Positions 1 to 7,864 of a DNA stretch of 64,000 bases are shown here, one piece after another. The position numbers were made by a program, and so were the translations under genes. This DNA is from a virus. How positions within the stretch are numbered: position 1 is the stretch's first letter; the number at the start of each line of letters is the position of its first letter. Under the pieces are notes generated by a model, which was given only the letters and a program-made list of their open reading frames with translations, did no database searches and was not told the DNA's origin. The DNA is taken from the IMG/VR virus record IMGVR_UViG_3300032236_001065, positions 17,524 to 81,523 of that record; one strand, 5' to 3'.

Positions 1-2
1 CA

Positions 3-380
3 ACAACTGGCGTTGCAACAAGCAAGAAGGCTACTGCAGGAGTAGCAGCAACAGGAGCAGCGGTGGCGGGAACAACTGGAATGATGCATACAGGAACTAC
101 AACAACTACTGCAACTACAACAAAGCCAACTACAGTATTTATAGCCCCTCCATTTCCAACATCTCAAAATTCATTTAAATTGGGTCAAACAAATGATGCA
201 GTATTAACAATTCAGAAGGCATTAGTTAAGAAAACATTACTTGCTTCAAAATATGCCACTGGAACAATGAATACTCAAACACAGGCAGCATTGGCTAAAT
301 TTGATCAAAAGCTGGGAATTATTGTAAAAGGTGGAGCAGTTCCACAAATAGTTTATGATAATTTGAAGGGATCGCTATGA
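3..380 (+). CDS. Peptidoglycan-binding protein, C-terminal part (cut by window edge)
   Basis: The frame is open from base 3, so the true start lies upstream of the window; the GTG at 63 is only an internal candidate. The visible part has a long Thr/Ala-rich linker (residues about 1-50) followed by about 65 residues resembling a PG_binding_1 domain, with the pattern LGQTNDAVLTIQKAL and then TGTMNTQTQAALAKF. Such domains anchor lysins or tail-associated hydrolases to the cell wall. It overlaps the next gene, a holin-like protein, by 4 nt, which supports a lysis role. The catalytic domain is not visible, so calling it an endolysin is inference. Confidence 0.7.
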   Translation, partial: TTGVATSKKATAGVAATGAAVAGTTGMMHTGTTTTTATTTKPTTVFIAPPFPTSQNSFKLGQTNDAVLTIQKALVKKTLLASKYATGTMNTQTQAALAKFDQKLGIIVKGGAVPQIVYDNLKGSL

Positions 381-748
381 GCTTAAAACACCACTTTAAA
401 TTTAATGTAGGAGAGGCAAAACAGCTCGGAATAGCCCTTATTAGTTCATATGGAATGTGGGCAGCTACAGGATTTCAGAAAAGTATAACAGGTTTAATTT
501 ATCCTATTATGGGCTTTATAACAGGAGGATTGGCATCTCATAACTCAACAGCATCACCCAATGTTATGCCACAATCCCACATAGAAACCCCGTATGTTAA
601 TAACATAAATGATAAGAGTTCTGATGTTCCACCGCCCCTACCGCCTACATCTATCCCTACGGCGGGGGTTACAGAGCAGCCACAACAGCAATTTCAGAAT
701 GTAAAAGTAATACCAAAATCAACAGAAGGAGGAAATAGCAGTTCATAA
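377..748 (+). CDS. Holin-like membrane protein
   Basis: 123 residues. Residues about 14-55 are hydrophobic and can form one or two membrane segments (around IALISSYGMWAATG and GLIYPIMGFITGGLAS). A Pro- and Gln-rich soluble tail follows. The ATG overlaps the stop of the peptidoglycan-binding gene (ATGA), indicating translational coupling. Short membrane proteins next to lysin genes are commonly holins, which permeabilise the inner membrane to time lysis. Sequence identity to a named holin family is not evident to me, so the role rests on size, hydrophobicity and position. Confidence 0.5.
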   Translation: MSLKHHFKFNVGEAKQLGIALISSYGMWAATGFQKSITGLIYPIMGFITGGLASHNSTASPNVMPQSHIETPYVNNINDKSSDVPPPLPPTSIPTAGVTEQPQQQFQNVKVIPKSTEGGNSSS

Positions 749-773
749 AATAAGTAAAAATTTCACCTAAAAT

Positions 774-802
774 TATGACTTATTTATAAAGCTTGCTATT
801 AT
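774..802 (+). promoter_or_regulatory. Promoter of the protease-capsid unit
   Basis: TATGAC (774-779), a 17-bp spacer and an extended -10 TGCTATTAT (-10 at 797-802). The next start codon is at 813 with no Shine-Dalgarno before it, so the transcript may be leaderless or nearly so. Confidence 0.45.
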
Positions 803-812
803 TTATTTACAT

Positions 813-2207
813 ATGGAACTACAAAAAACTTATTGGAATAACAGTGGCTCTTCTCTAGCCCTCTCATTCCCAATCGCCAAGGTTGATAGAGAAAAAAGAA
901 CCGTATCGGGATTTGCTTCCCTTGATAATGTTGACAAGCATGGAGACATTGTAACTGCTGAAGCAAGCAAAGCAGCTTTTGATAATTTCAGAGGAAACAT
1001 CCGTGAGATGCACGGACCTTCTGCAGTTGGCAAGATGCTTAACTTTAAGGAAGACTCTTTCTTTGATAAAGAGACTGGCAAGAAATATAGCGGAATTTAT
1101 GTAACAGCATATGTCTCCAAGGGTGCACAAGATGCATGGGAGAAGTGCTTAGATGGTACATATACAGGTTTCTCAATTGGTGGAAACATTGTAGATGCAA
1201 AAATGGAAAAGTCTGATGATGGATCAGAATCAAGGAGAGTTATTCACAAATATGAACTACACGAACTTAGTCTTGTGGATTCTCCAGCAAACCCACTTGC
1301 AAATATTTTTTCAATTCAAAAGATGGCAGAAGGCATTATAACAGAGAACGTATTCTGGTGCAGCACTGATGAAGTAGCATCAACCGCAACAGCAACAACA
1401 AAGAGTTGTGTTGTTTGCGATGGAGAGATGACAAACATTGGATGGGTTGAGCAAGCAGATGTTGAGAAGTTTGAAGCAATTGAAAAGGTAATTGATTCTT
1501 ATTTCAAGAAAGATGATGCTCCAACATCAGCACATGAAGCAACGGAGACAGCAGCTCCAGGTTTGGCGGGAAATGTAATTGATAGCACAACAGCTATTAA
1601 TCTCTATCCTGATCAAAACACAAAACAAAAAGTCACGTTTAACGACGGACTTAAGAAGAGTGAAGAAAATTCACTCAACGAAGGAGGTAACAAAATGGCA
1701 GAAGACACAGATGTAACAATTGAGAAGTCAATTGATGCAGAGACTCCAGCCGAAGAAGTTTCATCTGTAGATGAGACATCAGAAGTTACAGCAACAATTG
1801 AAAAGGCTGTAGAAATCTCTGAAGTTGAAGATACACTTGATTTTACAAAGATGGTCACTGACCTCAAGACCTTCTTTGGTGAGTCTATTGAAAAGAATTA
1901 TGCCCTACAATCAGCTACTATTGCAGATCTCCAGAAGGTTATTGATGTAACCACTGCTGAGCTTGCAAAGGTGAACAATTCATTTGAGGAAATGAAGAAG
2001 TCACACACAGAGCTTGTAGAAAAGCATGAAGCCCTACAAAAGTCAGTTACGGATATGTATGGAAAGATTGACTATGTTGATCACCAACTTAAGGGCTTTG
2101 AGTCCGCAACTGCAGTTAAGAAGTCCGTTGGGGTTTCCGAACAACCAATGGCTACAATCCAAAAAAGTATATGGCAAGGACACTTCCTCGGTGTTAATAA
2201 CCTATAA
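813..2207 (+). CDS. Prohead serine protease fused to capsid scaffold
   Basis: 464 residues. Residues about 15-165 match the HK97-type prohead protease (peptidase S78) pattern: GFASLDNVDKHGD near the N-terminus, the putative catalytic His in EMHG (about residue 67), GFSIGG, and the putative catalytic Ser in ELSLVDSPANP (about residue 153). The rest is acidic and coiled-coil-like (residues about 295-450), as expected of a scaffold, and ends in QKSIWQGHFLGV. The protease should process scaffold and capsid subunits inside the procapsid. An internal start at 1695 probably makes the scaffold separately. The major capsid gene follows 36 nt downstream. No ribosome site precedes the ATG. Confidence 0.9.
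   Translation: MELQKTYWNNSGSSLALSFPIAKVDREKRTVSGFASLDNVDKHGDIVTAEASKAAFDNFRGNIREMHGPSAVGKMLNFKEDSFFDKETGKKYSGIYVTAYVSKGAQDAWEKCLDGTYTGFSIGGNIVDAKMEKSDDGSESRRVIHKYELHELSLVDSPANPLANIFSIQKMAEGIITENVFWCSTDEVASTATATTKSCVVCDGEMTNIGWVEQADVEKFEAIEKVIDSYFKKDDAPTSAHEATETAAPGLAGNVIDSTTAINLYPDQNTKQKVTFNDGLKKSEENSLNEGGNKMAEDTDVTIEKSIDAETPAEEVSSVDETSEVTATIEKAVEISEVEDTLDFTKMVTDLKTFFGESIEKNYALQSATIADLQKVIDVTTAELAKVNNSFEEMKKSHTELVEKHEALQKSVTDMYGKIDYVDHQLKGFESATAVKKSVGVSEQPMATIQKSIWQGHFLGVNNL
1695..2207 (+). CDS. Internal in-frame scaffold protein
   Basis: An ATG at 1695, codon 295 of the protease gene and in the same frame, is preceded by AAGGAGGTAAC at ideal spacing. This is a stronger ribosome site than that of the full gene. 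The 170-residue product is acidic, rich in E, K and S, and predicted helical with coiled-coil heptads (residues about 55-150). It ends in the same W-x-G-x-F peptide found in two other proteins of this window. The arrangement mirrors lambda C/Nu3, where a protease and a scaffold share one C-terminus. Production of this form is inferred from the ribosome site, not shown. Confidence 0.7.
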   Translation: MAEDTDVTIEKSIDAETPAEEVSSVDETSEVTATIEKAVEISEVEDTLDFTKMVTDLKTFFGESIEKNYALQSATIADLQKVIDVTTAELAKVNNSFEEMKKSHTELVEKHEALQKSVTDMYGKIDYVDHQLKGFESATAVKKSVGVSEQPMATIQKSIWQGHFLGVNNL

Positions 2208-2224
2208 AAATCTAACAAAAAAAT

Positions 2225-2234
2225 AAGGTGGTGA
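2225..2234 (+). promoter_or_regulatory. Conserved Shine-Dalgarno element, copy 1 (capsid)
   Basis: AAGGTGGTGA inside the longer ATAAGGTGGTGA, 9 nt before the capsid ATG. The same ten bases precede the major tail gene (6611) and the gene at 51409. Each copy carries the same T where the canonical AAGGAGGTGA has A. Confidence 0.7.
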
Positions 2235-2243
2235 AATAAATAA

Positions 2244-3404
2244 ATGAGTAATGAACTTCTACAAAAAGTAATTGATACTACGAACCTCGGTTCTTCAGCA
2301 GTCAATGCATCAGGCGACGCATCTAACCTTTCAGGTAATGGTCTCCTATATCCAGATCAGGCTAACCGCTTCCTGGATTACATGTGGGACGCTACGATTC
2401 TTGCTAAGGCAGCTCGTACAATCCGCATGCGTTCAAATACAACTGAAATTGATCGTGTTGCAGTTGGACAACGTATTATGACCGTTGCACAGGAAGAGAA
2501 TCCACGTAACTATGTTGCGTCTAACGATTCCTGGACTAACGCTAATTCTACTTCGTTCTCAAATGCAGCAGCACAATTCAACAAGGTATCCCTTACAACA
2601 CGTAAGCTACGTCTTGACTGGGAACTTTCAGCAGAATCTCTAGAAGATAACGTTGAGGGTCCAGATCTAGAAGATCACATTGCACGTTTGATGGCTACCC
2701 AGGCAGGTAACGATATTGAGGATGTTCTCATCAATGGTCTCGGAACTGGCTCAGGTTTGCTTTCAGCGTTCCAAGGTTTCCGTGCTCTCGCACTTAACAA
2801 CGCACACGTTGTTGATGCAAACGGTAACGGTCTAGACAAGACAATTTTCAACGCAGCAATCAAGGCATTGCCTCGTAAGTACAAGCAACGTCGTAACCAA
2901 CTTCGCTTCTTCACAGGATCTAACTTGGTACAAGACTACTTGTTCAACCTAACCGCAGAAACTAGCTCTGGCTTTACCCCATTTGATATCGCTTCAGGTA
3001 TCATTCGTGGTGATGTTGCAGCTAACGATGGTGGTCCAGGTACTGTAACTCCATTTGCTTTCGGTATCCCAGTTATCAACGTTCCGTTGATGGATGAGAC
3101 CCGTTCAGGCGACTACTCAGGTGCAGCTGGCCTTCATGGCGAGATTCACTTGACATTCCCTCAAAACTTCATTATTGGTATTAAGCGTGATGTAACAGTC
3201 TATCGCTTGTTCCAACCAAAGAAGGACACAATTGAGTACACACTCTTCATTCGTGTCGGTTGCGTAATGGAAAACTACGATGCACATGTTATCGTTAAGA
3301 ACGTCAAGGTTGCAGGTTCTGTTGGTGGAGCTCTCGGTTCCTTTACTAACGGTTCTGGTATTACTGGTGGCTCAAACGTCGCTGGCTTTACAACTTCATT
3401 CTAA
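2244..3404 (+). CDS. Major capsid protein (HK97 fold)
   Basis: 386 residues, directly after the protease-scaffold gene. It contains typical HK97-type capsid features: an N-arm (residues 1-35), a helix-rich P domain (about 100-200, with ESLEDNVEGPDLEDHIARL), and a C-terminal half ending in small Gly/Ser-rich segments. Codon choice (AAC, GGT, CGT, CTC) is more GC-rich than in neighbours, as expected for the most abundant virion protein. The ATG follows the special AAGGTGGTGA site. A hairpin terminator lies 26 nt after the stop. Position and size make the call firm; the exact cleavage site of the N-arm cannot be read from sequence alone. Confidence 0.9.
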   Translation: MSNELLQKVIDTTNLGSSAVNASGDASNLSGNGLLYPDQANRFLDYMWDATILAKAARTIRMRSNTTEIDRVAVGQRIMTVAQEENPRNYVASNDSWTNANSTSFSNAAAQFNKVSLTTRKLRLDWELSAESLEDNVEGPDLEDHIARLMATQAGNDIEDVLINGLGTGSGLLSAFQGFRALALNNAHVVDANGNGLDKTIFNAAIKALPRKYKQRRNQLRFFTGSNLVQDYLFNLTAETSSGFTPFDIASGIIRGDVAANDGGPGTVTPFAFGIPVINVPLMDETRSGDYSGAAGLHGEIHLTFPQNFIIGIKRDVTVYRLFQPKKDTIEYTLFIRVGCVMENYDAHVIVKNVKVAGSVGGALGSFTNGSGITGGSNVAGFTTSF

Positions 3405-3429
3405 TTTAAATAATTAGATGCAAGATTGG

Positions 3430-3451
3430 GGGGATTACTTAGGTAGTCCCC
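3430..3451 (+). terminator. Hairpin terminator after capsid gene
   Basis: A 9-bp stem, GGGGATTAC pairing with GTAGTCCCC (one G-U), loop TTAG, followed by a T-rich stretch. It separates the capsid transcript from the promoter at 3464. Confidence 0.7.
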
Positions 3452-3463
3452 TTAATCATTTTC

Positions 3464-3472
3464 TGCTATAAT
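3464..3472 (+). promoter_or_regulatory. Extended -10 promoter (TGCTATAAT)
   Basis: TGCTATAAT ends 5 nt before the ATG at 3478, and no clear -35 is seen. Transcription would start at or next to 3478, so the first ATG is either leaderless or serves as leader for the ATG at 3496. Confidence 0.6.
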
Positions 3473-3495
3473 AAACAATGACGAAAGGAAATTTA

Positions 3496-3894
3496 ATGTC
3501 ATTTACAGAATTAAAAGTTACAGAATTAAGAAAAGTTGCAGATTCATTTGGTGTAGATACCAGTGAATTAAAGACAAAACAAGAAATCATTGCTGCCATT
3601 GAAGAAGAAGGCATTACATATCAGATGTATGCTAAGTTTGACGGGGCAGAAAAGCAAGAAGTCAAAATCTCAGAAATGGAAAAGGTCCAAAGAGAAAAGA
3701 AGATTTTGAAGCCTACAAATTCAGTTTTAGTTAAGATGGAAAGAATGAATCACTCCTACCAGACTGGTGGATATACATTCTCTGAAGAACATCCTTTTGT
3801 TGCTATGTCAGAAGCAGACGCACAACGTATTTTTGACACACAAGATGGATTCCGCCTTGCGACTCCCCGAGAGGCTCAAGAGTACTACTCATAA
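3496..3894 (+). CDS. Head-region protein with SAP/Rho-N-like N-terminus
   Basis: 132 residues from the ATG at 3496, chosen because AAAGGAAA precedes it by 5 nt; an in-frame ATG at 3478 coincides with the expected transcription start and could be a leaderless alternative. Residues about 1-35 (LKVTELRKVADSFGVDTSE then TKQEIIAAIEEEG) look like a SAP/Rho-N-type helix-extension-helix. The remainder is a small mixed domain. It sits between the capsid gene and the connector genes, so it may be a head decoration or head-assembly protein. Function is not recognised. Confidence 0.65.
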   Translation: MSFTELKVTELRKVADSFGVDTSELKTKQEIIAAIEEEGITYQMYAKFDGAEKQEVKISEMEKVQREKKILKPTNSVLVKMERMNHSYQTGGYTFSEEHPFVAMSEADAQRIFDTQDGFRLATPREAQEYYS

Positions 3895-3911
3895 ATAAGG
3901 AGGCGATTTGA

Positions 3912-4862
3912 TTGCAGACAATAGCAAACAACAGCCAAGTAAAAATAAAGTTAGAAATCTTCAGCGATGGAGTTCTAACTCAAGCAGATAGCGATCCTAA
4001 AGTATCATTCTATGATGCTGATAATGATGCAAGCGTGATAACTGGCTTTTCAAATTTGTCTGTAATAGATGAGCAACCTAATGGTATATACTCATTTTTA
4101 TTGACCCCCGCAATTACTAGTGTTAACCGAGTCCTAGAGGTCAGATGGACCTACACTCTTGGTGGAGTAACTGCTACACAGACAGACTTCTATCGCGTAG
4201 AGTCTCCATATGCAACAGTTTCAGAAGTTATTGACTTCCTAGGATTTGGTTCAACACCAGCAGATTCAAATTATGTTGATCCAAAGCAGATTGCAAATGC
4301 TGAAAAAATGGCAAGAACAATCATTGAAGGTTATACGGGAGTAAAATTTTATACATACTACGGTTCACAAGAAGTCCGTGGAATAGGTGCAGACATTGTA
4401 GAACTAACAGAAAGAATTTTAACTATTGATAAAGTTCTTGAAAATGATTATGTAGTTATTGATACTACAATTCAACCATATTTAAATACATTTGGGTTTT
4501 CTGTTGAGATAACGCCAACAGCTAAAGGAGTTCGCATCATGAACCCTGGCTGGGATGTTCAATATGACAATCAAGTAGATCCAACCGTAATGTACTATGG
4601 TAAGTTTAAAGATGGTGCAAGATATACTTTTGTTGGGCAAATGGGATATAAGTATGTTCCAGAAGATATCAAACAAGCATCAATGCTTTTAATTCAAGAT
4701 CTTCTTGCAAATGATTATAATTGGAGAAACAAATACCTTCAAAAGGTTGACCTAAGTGAAATCTCTTTTGAGATGGCAAAGGGTGCATTTAACGGTACAG
4801 GCAATGTAACCGTAGATAACATCCTAGACCAATATCGCAACGTCAATATAGTGATTATCTAA
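3912..4862 (+). CDS. Head-tail connector protein with N-terminal beta domain
   Basis: 316 residues, TTG start behind AAGGAGG. Residues about 1-95 form a beta-rich domain (SDGVLTQADSDPKVSFYDADND, then YRVESPYATV) like those added to tail or adhesin proteins. Residues about 100-316 resemble gp6-type head-tail adaptors: ATVSEVIDFLGFG, AEKMARTIIEGYTGVKF, and a C-terminal helix-rich part. Adaptors form the ring below the portal. Position after the capsid gene and before the head-closure gene fits. The next gene starts on the last base of its stop (TAATG). Confidence 0.75.
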   Translation: MQTIANNSQVKIKLEIFSDGVLTQADSDPKVSFYDADNDASVITGFSNLSVIDEQPNGIYSFLLTPAITSVNRVLEVRWTYTLGGVTATQTDFYRVESPYATVSEVIDFLGFGSTPADSNYVDPKQIANAEKMARTIIEGYTGVKFYTYYGSQEVRGIGADIVELTERILTIDKVLENDYVVIDTTIQPYLNTFGFSVEITPTAKGVRIMNPGWDVQYDNQVDPTVMYYGKFKDGARYTFVGQMGYKYVPEDIKQASMLLIQDLLANDYNWRNKYLQKVDLSEISFEMAKGAFNGTGNVTVDNILDQYRNVNIVII

Positions 4863-5314
4863 TGTTTAACGCATCCGTTATAGCCTCTATTATGAATATG
4901 AAGGCTGATATCTACAAGCAACAAAATGCACAAGATCCAAATACGGGAGCAGTTACTCGTCAATGGGTATATCAAAAAACAATTCAGTGCAAAGTAGAGC
5001 CAATTAAAGTAGGCGGGGCATCAACTAGGGGCGACAATAAAGTTTATGCAACAAATGTTGAAGGTGCTTATACAGAGAAGATGCAGTTAAAGCTAAAAGG
5101 TCTTGAGCTTATGTCCAAGCGTTGGAGAATAGAAAACATTCGTTCAAGTGATGGTAAGCAAGTATATGTTGAAATTGATAAGATTGATTCTCCAGATACT
5201 AAGTTTGAAGTAACTTCTTCACACGCCGTGTTAGACCCCTTTGGTAAAATTTCTTATTATGAATCTGTAGTCACAAGAGTCCAGGTGCAGGACGATGATC
5301 CAACTTCAAATTGA
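4862..5314 (+). CDS. Head closure protein (gp16/gpFII-like)
   Basis: 150 residues, beta-rich. N-terminal NMKADIYKQQNAQDPNTGAV and then WVYQKTIQCKVEPI is the common opening of head-closure (stopper) proteins, which seal the connector after DNA packaging. Position between the adaptor and the next neck protein matches the usual siphovirus order. It overlaps its neighbours by 1 nt and 20 nt. No catalytic motif is expected in this family. Confidence 0.7.
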   Translation: MFNASVIASIMNMKADIYKQQNAQDPNTGAVTRQWVYQKTIQCKVEPIKVGGASTRGDNKVYATNVEGAYTEKMQLKLKGLELMSKRWRIENIRSSDGKQVYVEIDKIDSPDTKFEVTSSHAVLDPFGKISYYESVVTRVQVQDDDPTSN

Positions 5315-6014
5315 TACAGGGGCTATGATTGCCGAACTTGACAATAAGATAGCGGGAATAAAAGAATTAACATCTCCTTCTGTATTAACAGAAATTGCAA
5401 AAGCTACATTTACAATTACAGGAAATAGATTTGTTACAGATCTTGACAATTATGCAAGACGTAATCCAAAGAAAATGCACCATGTTTATGAATGGGGTGG
5501 AATTGGAAAGCCACAGTCAAGACTTTTTGTTTTAGAAAGAGCTGCTGTGCTATATGGCGATTTAAATGTAAATACTAGATTCCTACCCTCAAAACTTCCA
5601 GTTCCGATTAGCCCAGCTCTATTAACACCAGGACCAACTGGTAAAGTAGTTTCAAAAAGAAGTATTTTTGCTGATAAGGCAACTGTTATGGAAAAAGGAA
5701 CAAAAGTAAGTTTTTCTGCAAAAAAAGTTTTGGCTTTTGCAGATGGACAAGGAATTGCTTTTATTGCAAAGGGCACAACAATCAATATTAATAACCCTGG
5801 GGGCATACAAACAAAAAATGCTTTTGCCACCTATATGCTAGATTGGTATACTAAGAACGGCAATGTAGTCATGGATGGATCAGGATTTTATGAAAAGATT
5901 CAGGCAGAAACTGAAGCAGTTCTAAATGCTAACGGTACTGGGGCTACACAGGTCAAACAAGCGGTTATGAGGGCAGCAGAAGCTGTTTCAGCAGGAAAGG
6001 TAGAGATTATATGA
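5295..6014 (+). CDS. Neck / tail-completion protein
   Basis: 239 residues. The N-terminal third is helical (IDTGAMIAELDNKIAGIKEL) and the middle is beta-rich and basic, with repeated short hydrophobic strands. It lies exactly where HK97 gp10-like neck proteins are found, between head closure and tail terminator, with overlaps of 20 nt and 4 nt. I infer a head-tail joining role from order alone; the sequence is not one I recognise with certainty. Confidence 0.6.
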   Translation: MIQLQIDTGAMIAELDNKIAGIKELTSPSVLTEIAKATFTITGNRFVTDLDNYARRNPKKMHHVYEWGGIGKPQSRLFVLERAAVLYGDLNVNTRFLPSKLPVPISPALLTPGPTGKVVSKRSIFADKATVMEKGTKVSFSAKKVLAFADGQGIAFIAKGTTININNPGGIQTKNAFATYMLDWYTKNGNVVMDGSGFYEKIQAETEAVLNANGTGATQVKQAVMRAAEAVSAGKVEII

Positions 6015-6529
6015 CAACTGATTATACACACGTAGCAGCCTACGATATTCGCAATTTTATATGGGCGGAATTGCAAAGTTCAGGGCTTCTTAAGCCTAGT
6101 GATTATATAGCTGATGGTTTTTCAGAACCACTAATTCCTATTATTCCATCACAACAAGTTCCAGAATTTAACAATCTTTTGCCAGGTAAAACATATATTA
6201 CTTATAATGTATCTCAAAAGAACTATGGTGTTCAGTGGTGGGTCTCAGAAGAAAATTTCATCATGGAAGTAGTTTCCAGAAATAATGCTCAAATTCAGAC
6301 AATAATTAACTTCCTGATAGACCTTTTCAGAAGATACGACCTTTCGGCTGGCGATCTTAATGTTTCGCTAGTAGCTGGAAGCCCATTCAAATTTCTCTGG
6401 TTTAGACTTGATACTTCAGATCCAGTTCAGCCATTTGTTGATGAAGGCGGGTTCATGAGTGGAGACCTCTCCATAGTATATGGATATACCCGTGAGGTTG
6501 ATGTATCTGGCAATGGCCGAATGCTTTAA
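6011..6529 (+). CDS. Tail terminator / tail completion protein
   Basis: 172 residues. It begins with a helix (YDIRNFIWAELQSSG), then a beta-alpha core containing NAQIQTIINFLIDLFRRYD. That layout is typical of tail terminator proteins, which cap the tail tube and join it to the head. The gene immediately precedes the major tail protein, the standard location. The start overlaps the previous stop by 4 nt (ATGA). Confidence 0.65.
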   Translation: MTTDYTHVAAYDIRNFIWAELQSSGLLKPSDYIADGFSEPLIPIIPSQQVPEFNNLLPGKTYITYNVSQKNYGVQWWVSEENFIMEVVSRNNAQIQTIINFLIDLFRRYDLSAGDLNVSLVAGSPFKFLWFRLDTSDPVQPFVDEGGFMSGDLSIVYGYTREVDVSGNGRML

Positions 6530-6532
6530 AAT

Positions 6533-6560
6533 TTGAATTATTTCCCTTCAATGCTATAGT
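6533..6560 (+). promoter_or_regulatory. Promoter of the major tail gene
   Basis: TTGAAT (6533-6538), a 16-bp spacer and TGCTATAGT (-10 at 6555-6560). It would give a leader of about 65 nt carrying the AAGGTGGTGA ribosome site. Confidence 0.5.
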
Positions 6561-6610
6561 TTTACTTGAGGAAGTAAGTTGTCATCTTTTTTGTTTATTC
6601 TAAATAAAAT

Positions 6611-6620
6611 AAGGTGGTGA
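6611..6620 (+). promoter_or_regulatory. Conserved Shine-Dalgarno element, copy 2 (tail tube)
   Basis: AAGGTGGTGA in the context AAATAAAATAAGGTGGTGA, 10 nt before the start at 6631. It is identical to the copies at 2225 and 51392. Confidence 0.7.
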
Positions 6621-6630
6621 AATATAAAAT

Positions 6631-7416
6631 ATGGCTACAAGTACAAAAAATATTCTCGTTGGTGCAGCATCTATTTTCGTAAGCGTTGGAAACAGCTCTA
6701 ACGATGCAGGTCGCCCAAACACAAAAGCATCAGATTTAGCAACACTCATGCCTTCACAGACATCAGCTCGTTCAGCTCTTCTTGGATCTTCAACATTCCG
6801 TGAGGTTGGTTACACAACTTCTGGACTAGAAGTTTCATACGAGCCAAACTATGGTGAAGTGATGGTTGATCAGCTTCTTGATGCAGCTCGTCTATTCAAG
6901 CAATCACTTAAGGTTATGCTTAAGACAGAACTCACAGAAGCAACTCTTGAAAACCTTCAGCTTTCATGGGGTCAACTTGATTATGTCTATGGAACAAACT
7001 CATCTGGTACAGCTACTCAATCAATTCCATTGTTGATTCCTAATGACTCAACAGTTACAACTGTTTCAGATAATCCAGCAGCAACCCTTAAGATGGCTGC
7101 AGGTGCACTTGGTGATGCTCCAGTAGAGCGTACACTTATTGCAGTTGGTAATGCACCAGCACAAATTGGTTCTTCTGTTGCAACAACAGACGCAGGAACT
7201 GCAATCGGTTCTGGAGTAACAACAGCTATTGCTCGTAACAAGGAGCGTGTATATGTTGCACGTCGTGTAGTATCAATTGATACAACCGCACATGCATTGA
7301 AGCGTGACACAGCAACTGTGTTCCCAGTTTCATTCCGTTGCCTACCAGATAGCGATCCAAGCTACTCAGGTATGGAATACGGCGTAGTTATTGACCGTGT
7401 ATTCGGTACATACTAA
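6631..7416 (+). CDS. Major tail (tube) protein
   Basis: 261 residues. It is rich in Ser, Thr, Ala and Val with GC-richer codons like the capsid gene, its own promoter and the special ribosome site: the profile of the second most abundant virion protein. It lies between the tail terminator and the tail assembly chaperones. Motifs include TTSGLEVSYEPNYGEVMVDQLLD near residue 65 and a C-terminal GMEYGVVIDRVFG, consistent with tube proteins that self-assemble into hexameric rings. A Thr/Ala-rich central part (about 150-195) may be a surface insertion. Confidence 0.85.
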   Translation: MATSTKNILVGAASIFVSVGNSSNDAGRPNTKASDLATLMPSQTSARSALLGSSTFREVGYTTSGLEVSYEPNYGEVMVDQLLDAARLFKQSLKVMLKTELTEATLENLQLSWGQLDYVYGTNSSGTATQSIPLLIPNDSTVTTVSDNPAATLKMAAGALGDAPVERTLIAVGNAPAQIGSSVATTDAGTAIGSGVTTAIARNKERVYVARRVVSIDTTAHALKRDTATVFPVSFRCLPDSDPSYSGMEYGVVIDRVFGTY

Positions 7417-7447
7417 TCTGTAAACAAAACTTAATATAGATTTCAGG

Positions 7448-7470
7448 CCCCCGTCAATAAAAGGCGGGGG
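7448..7470 (+). terminator. Hairpin after major tail gene
   Basis: CCCCCG (7448-7453) pairs with CGGGGG (7465-7470) across an 11-nt loop. No clean U-tract follows, so it may be a partial terminator or an mRNA-stabilising hairpin. Confidence 0.55.
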
Positions 7471-7497
7471 TTCTGAATTTGTCTAAGCACAAAGTAT

Positions 7498-7506
7498 TGG
7501 TATAAT
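7498..7506 (+). promoter_or_regulatory. Extended -10 promoter for tail chaperones
   Basis: TGGTATAAT with the -10 at 7501-7506. A weak TTTGTC or TTGTCT box lies 16-17 bp upstream. The ATG at 7529 has its own AAAGGAG. Confidence 0.6.
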
Positions 7507-7528
7507 TTAACTAACAAAAGGAGCTATA

Positions 7529-7864
7529 ATGGCAACAACAGTATATGATGTAGTAGAAATTGAATTAAGTAACGGGGAGACTGTTACTCTAAAACCCCTG
7601 CCTATTAAGCAGTTGAAGAAGTTTATGGATATTGTCAAGGAAATGGAACTGCCAGAGAATGAATCTGAAGATGCAGCAATGGACGTATTCATTAAAGCAG
7701 CTATGGTGTGCTTGGAAGCATCAAAGTCCCCACTAGCAACAAATAAAGATTTGTTTGAGGAAACAGTTGAAGTTCCTACAATGATGAAGATTCTTGAAGT
7801 TTGCGGAGGTTTGAAACTTAACGACCCAAACCTACTGGGAGCAGCTCTAGTTGGGACGAACTAG
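7529..7864 (+). CDS. Tail assembly chaperone, short form (gpG-like)
   Basis: 111 residues ending at TAG 7862. The upstream part has a short beta segment (VVEIELSNGETVTLKPLPIKQLKKFMDIVKEM) and then helices, as in tail assembly chaperones that wrap the tape measure protein during tail building. It lies between the major tail and tape measure genes. Near its 3' end is a CCCAAAC slippery site in the correct phase, so a fraction of ribosomes should shift to -1 and read on to 8142. Confidence 0.85.
   Translation: MATTVYDVVEIELSNGETVTLKPLPIKQLKKFMDIVKEMELPENESEDAAMDVFIKAAMVCLEASKSPLATNKDLFEETVEVPTMMKILEVCGGLKLNDPNLLGAALVGTN

Noticed and set aside
3478-3496. ATG 3478 as the certain start of the head-region gene
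   Set aside because: It coincides with the expected transcription start; ATG 3496 has a ribosome site, though a leaderless start cannot be excluded.
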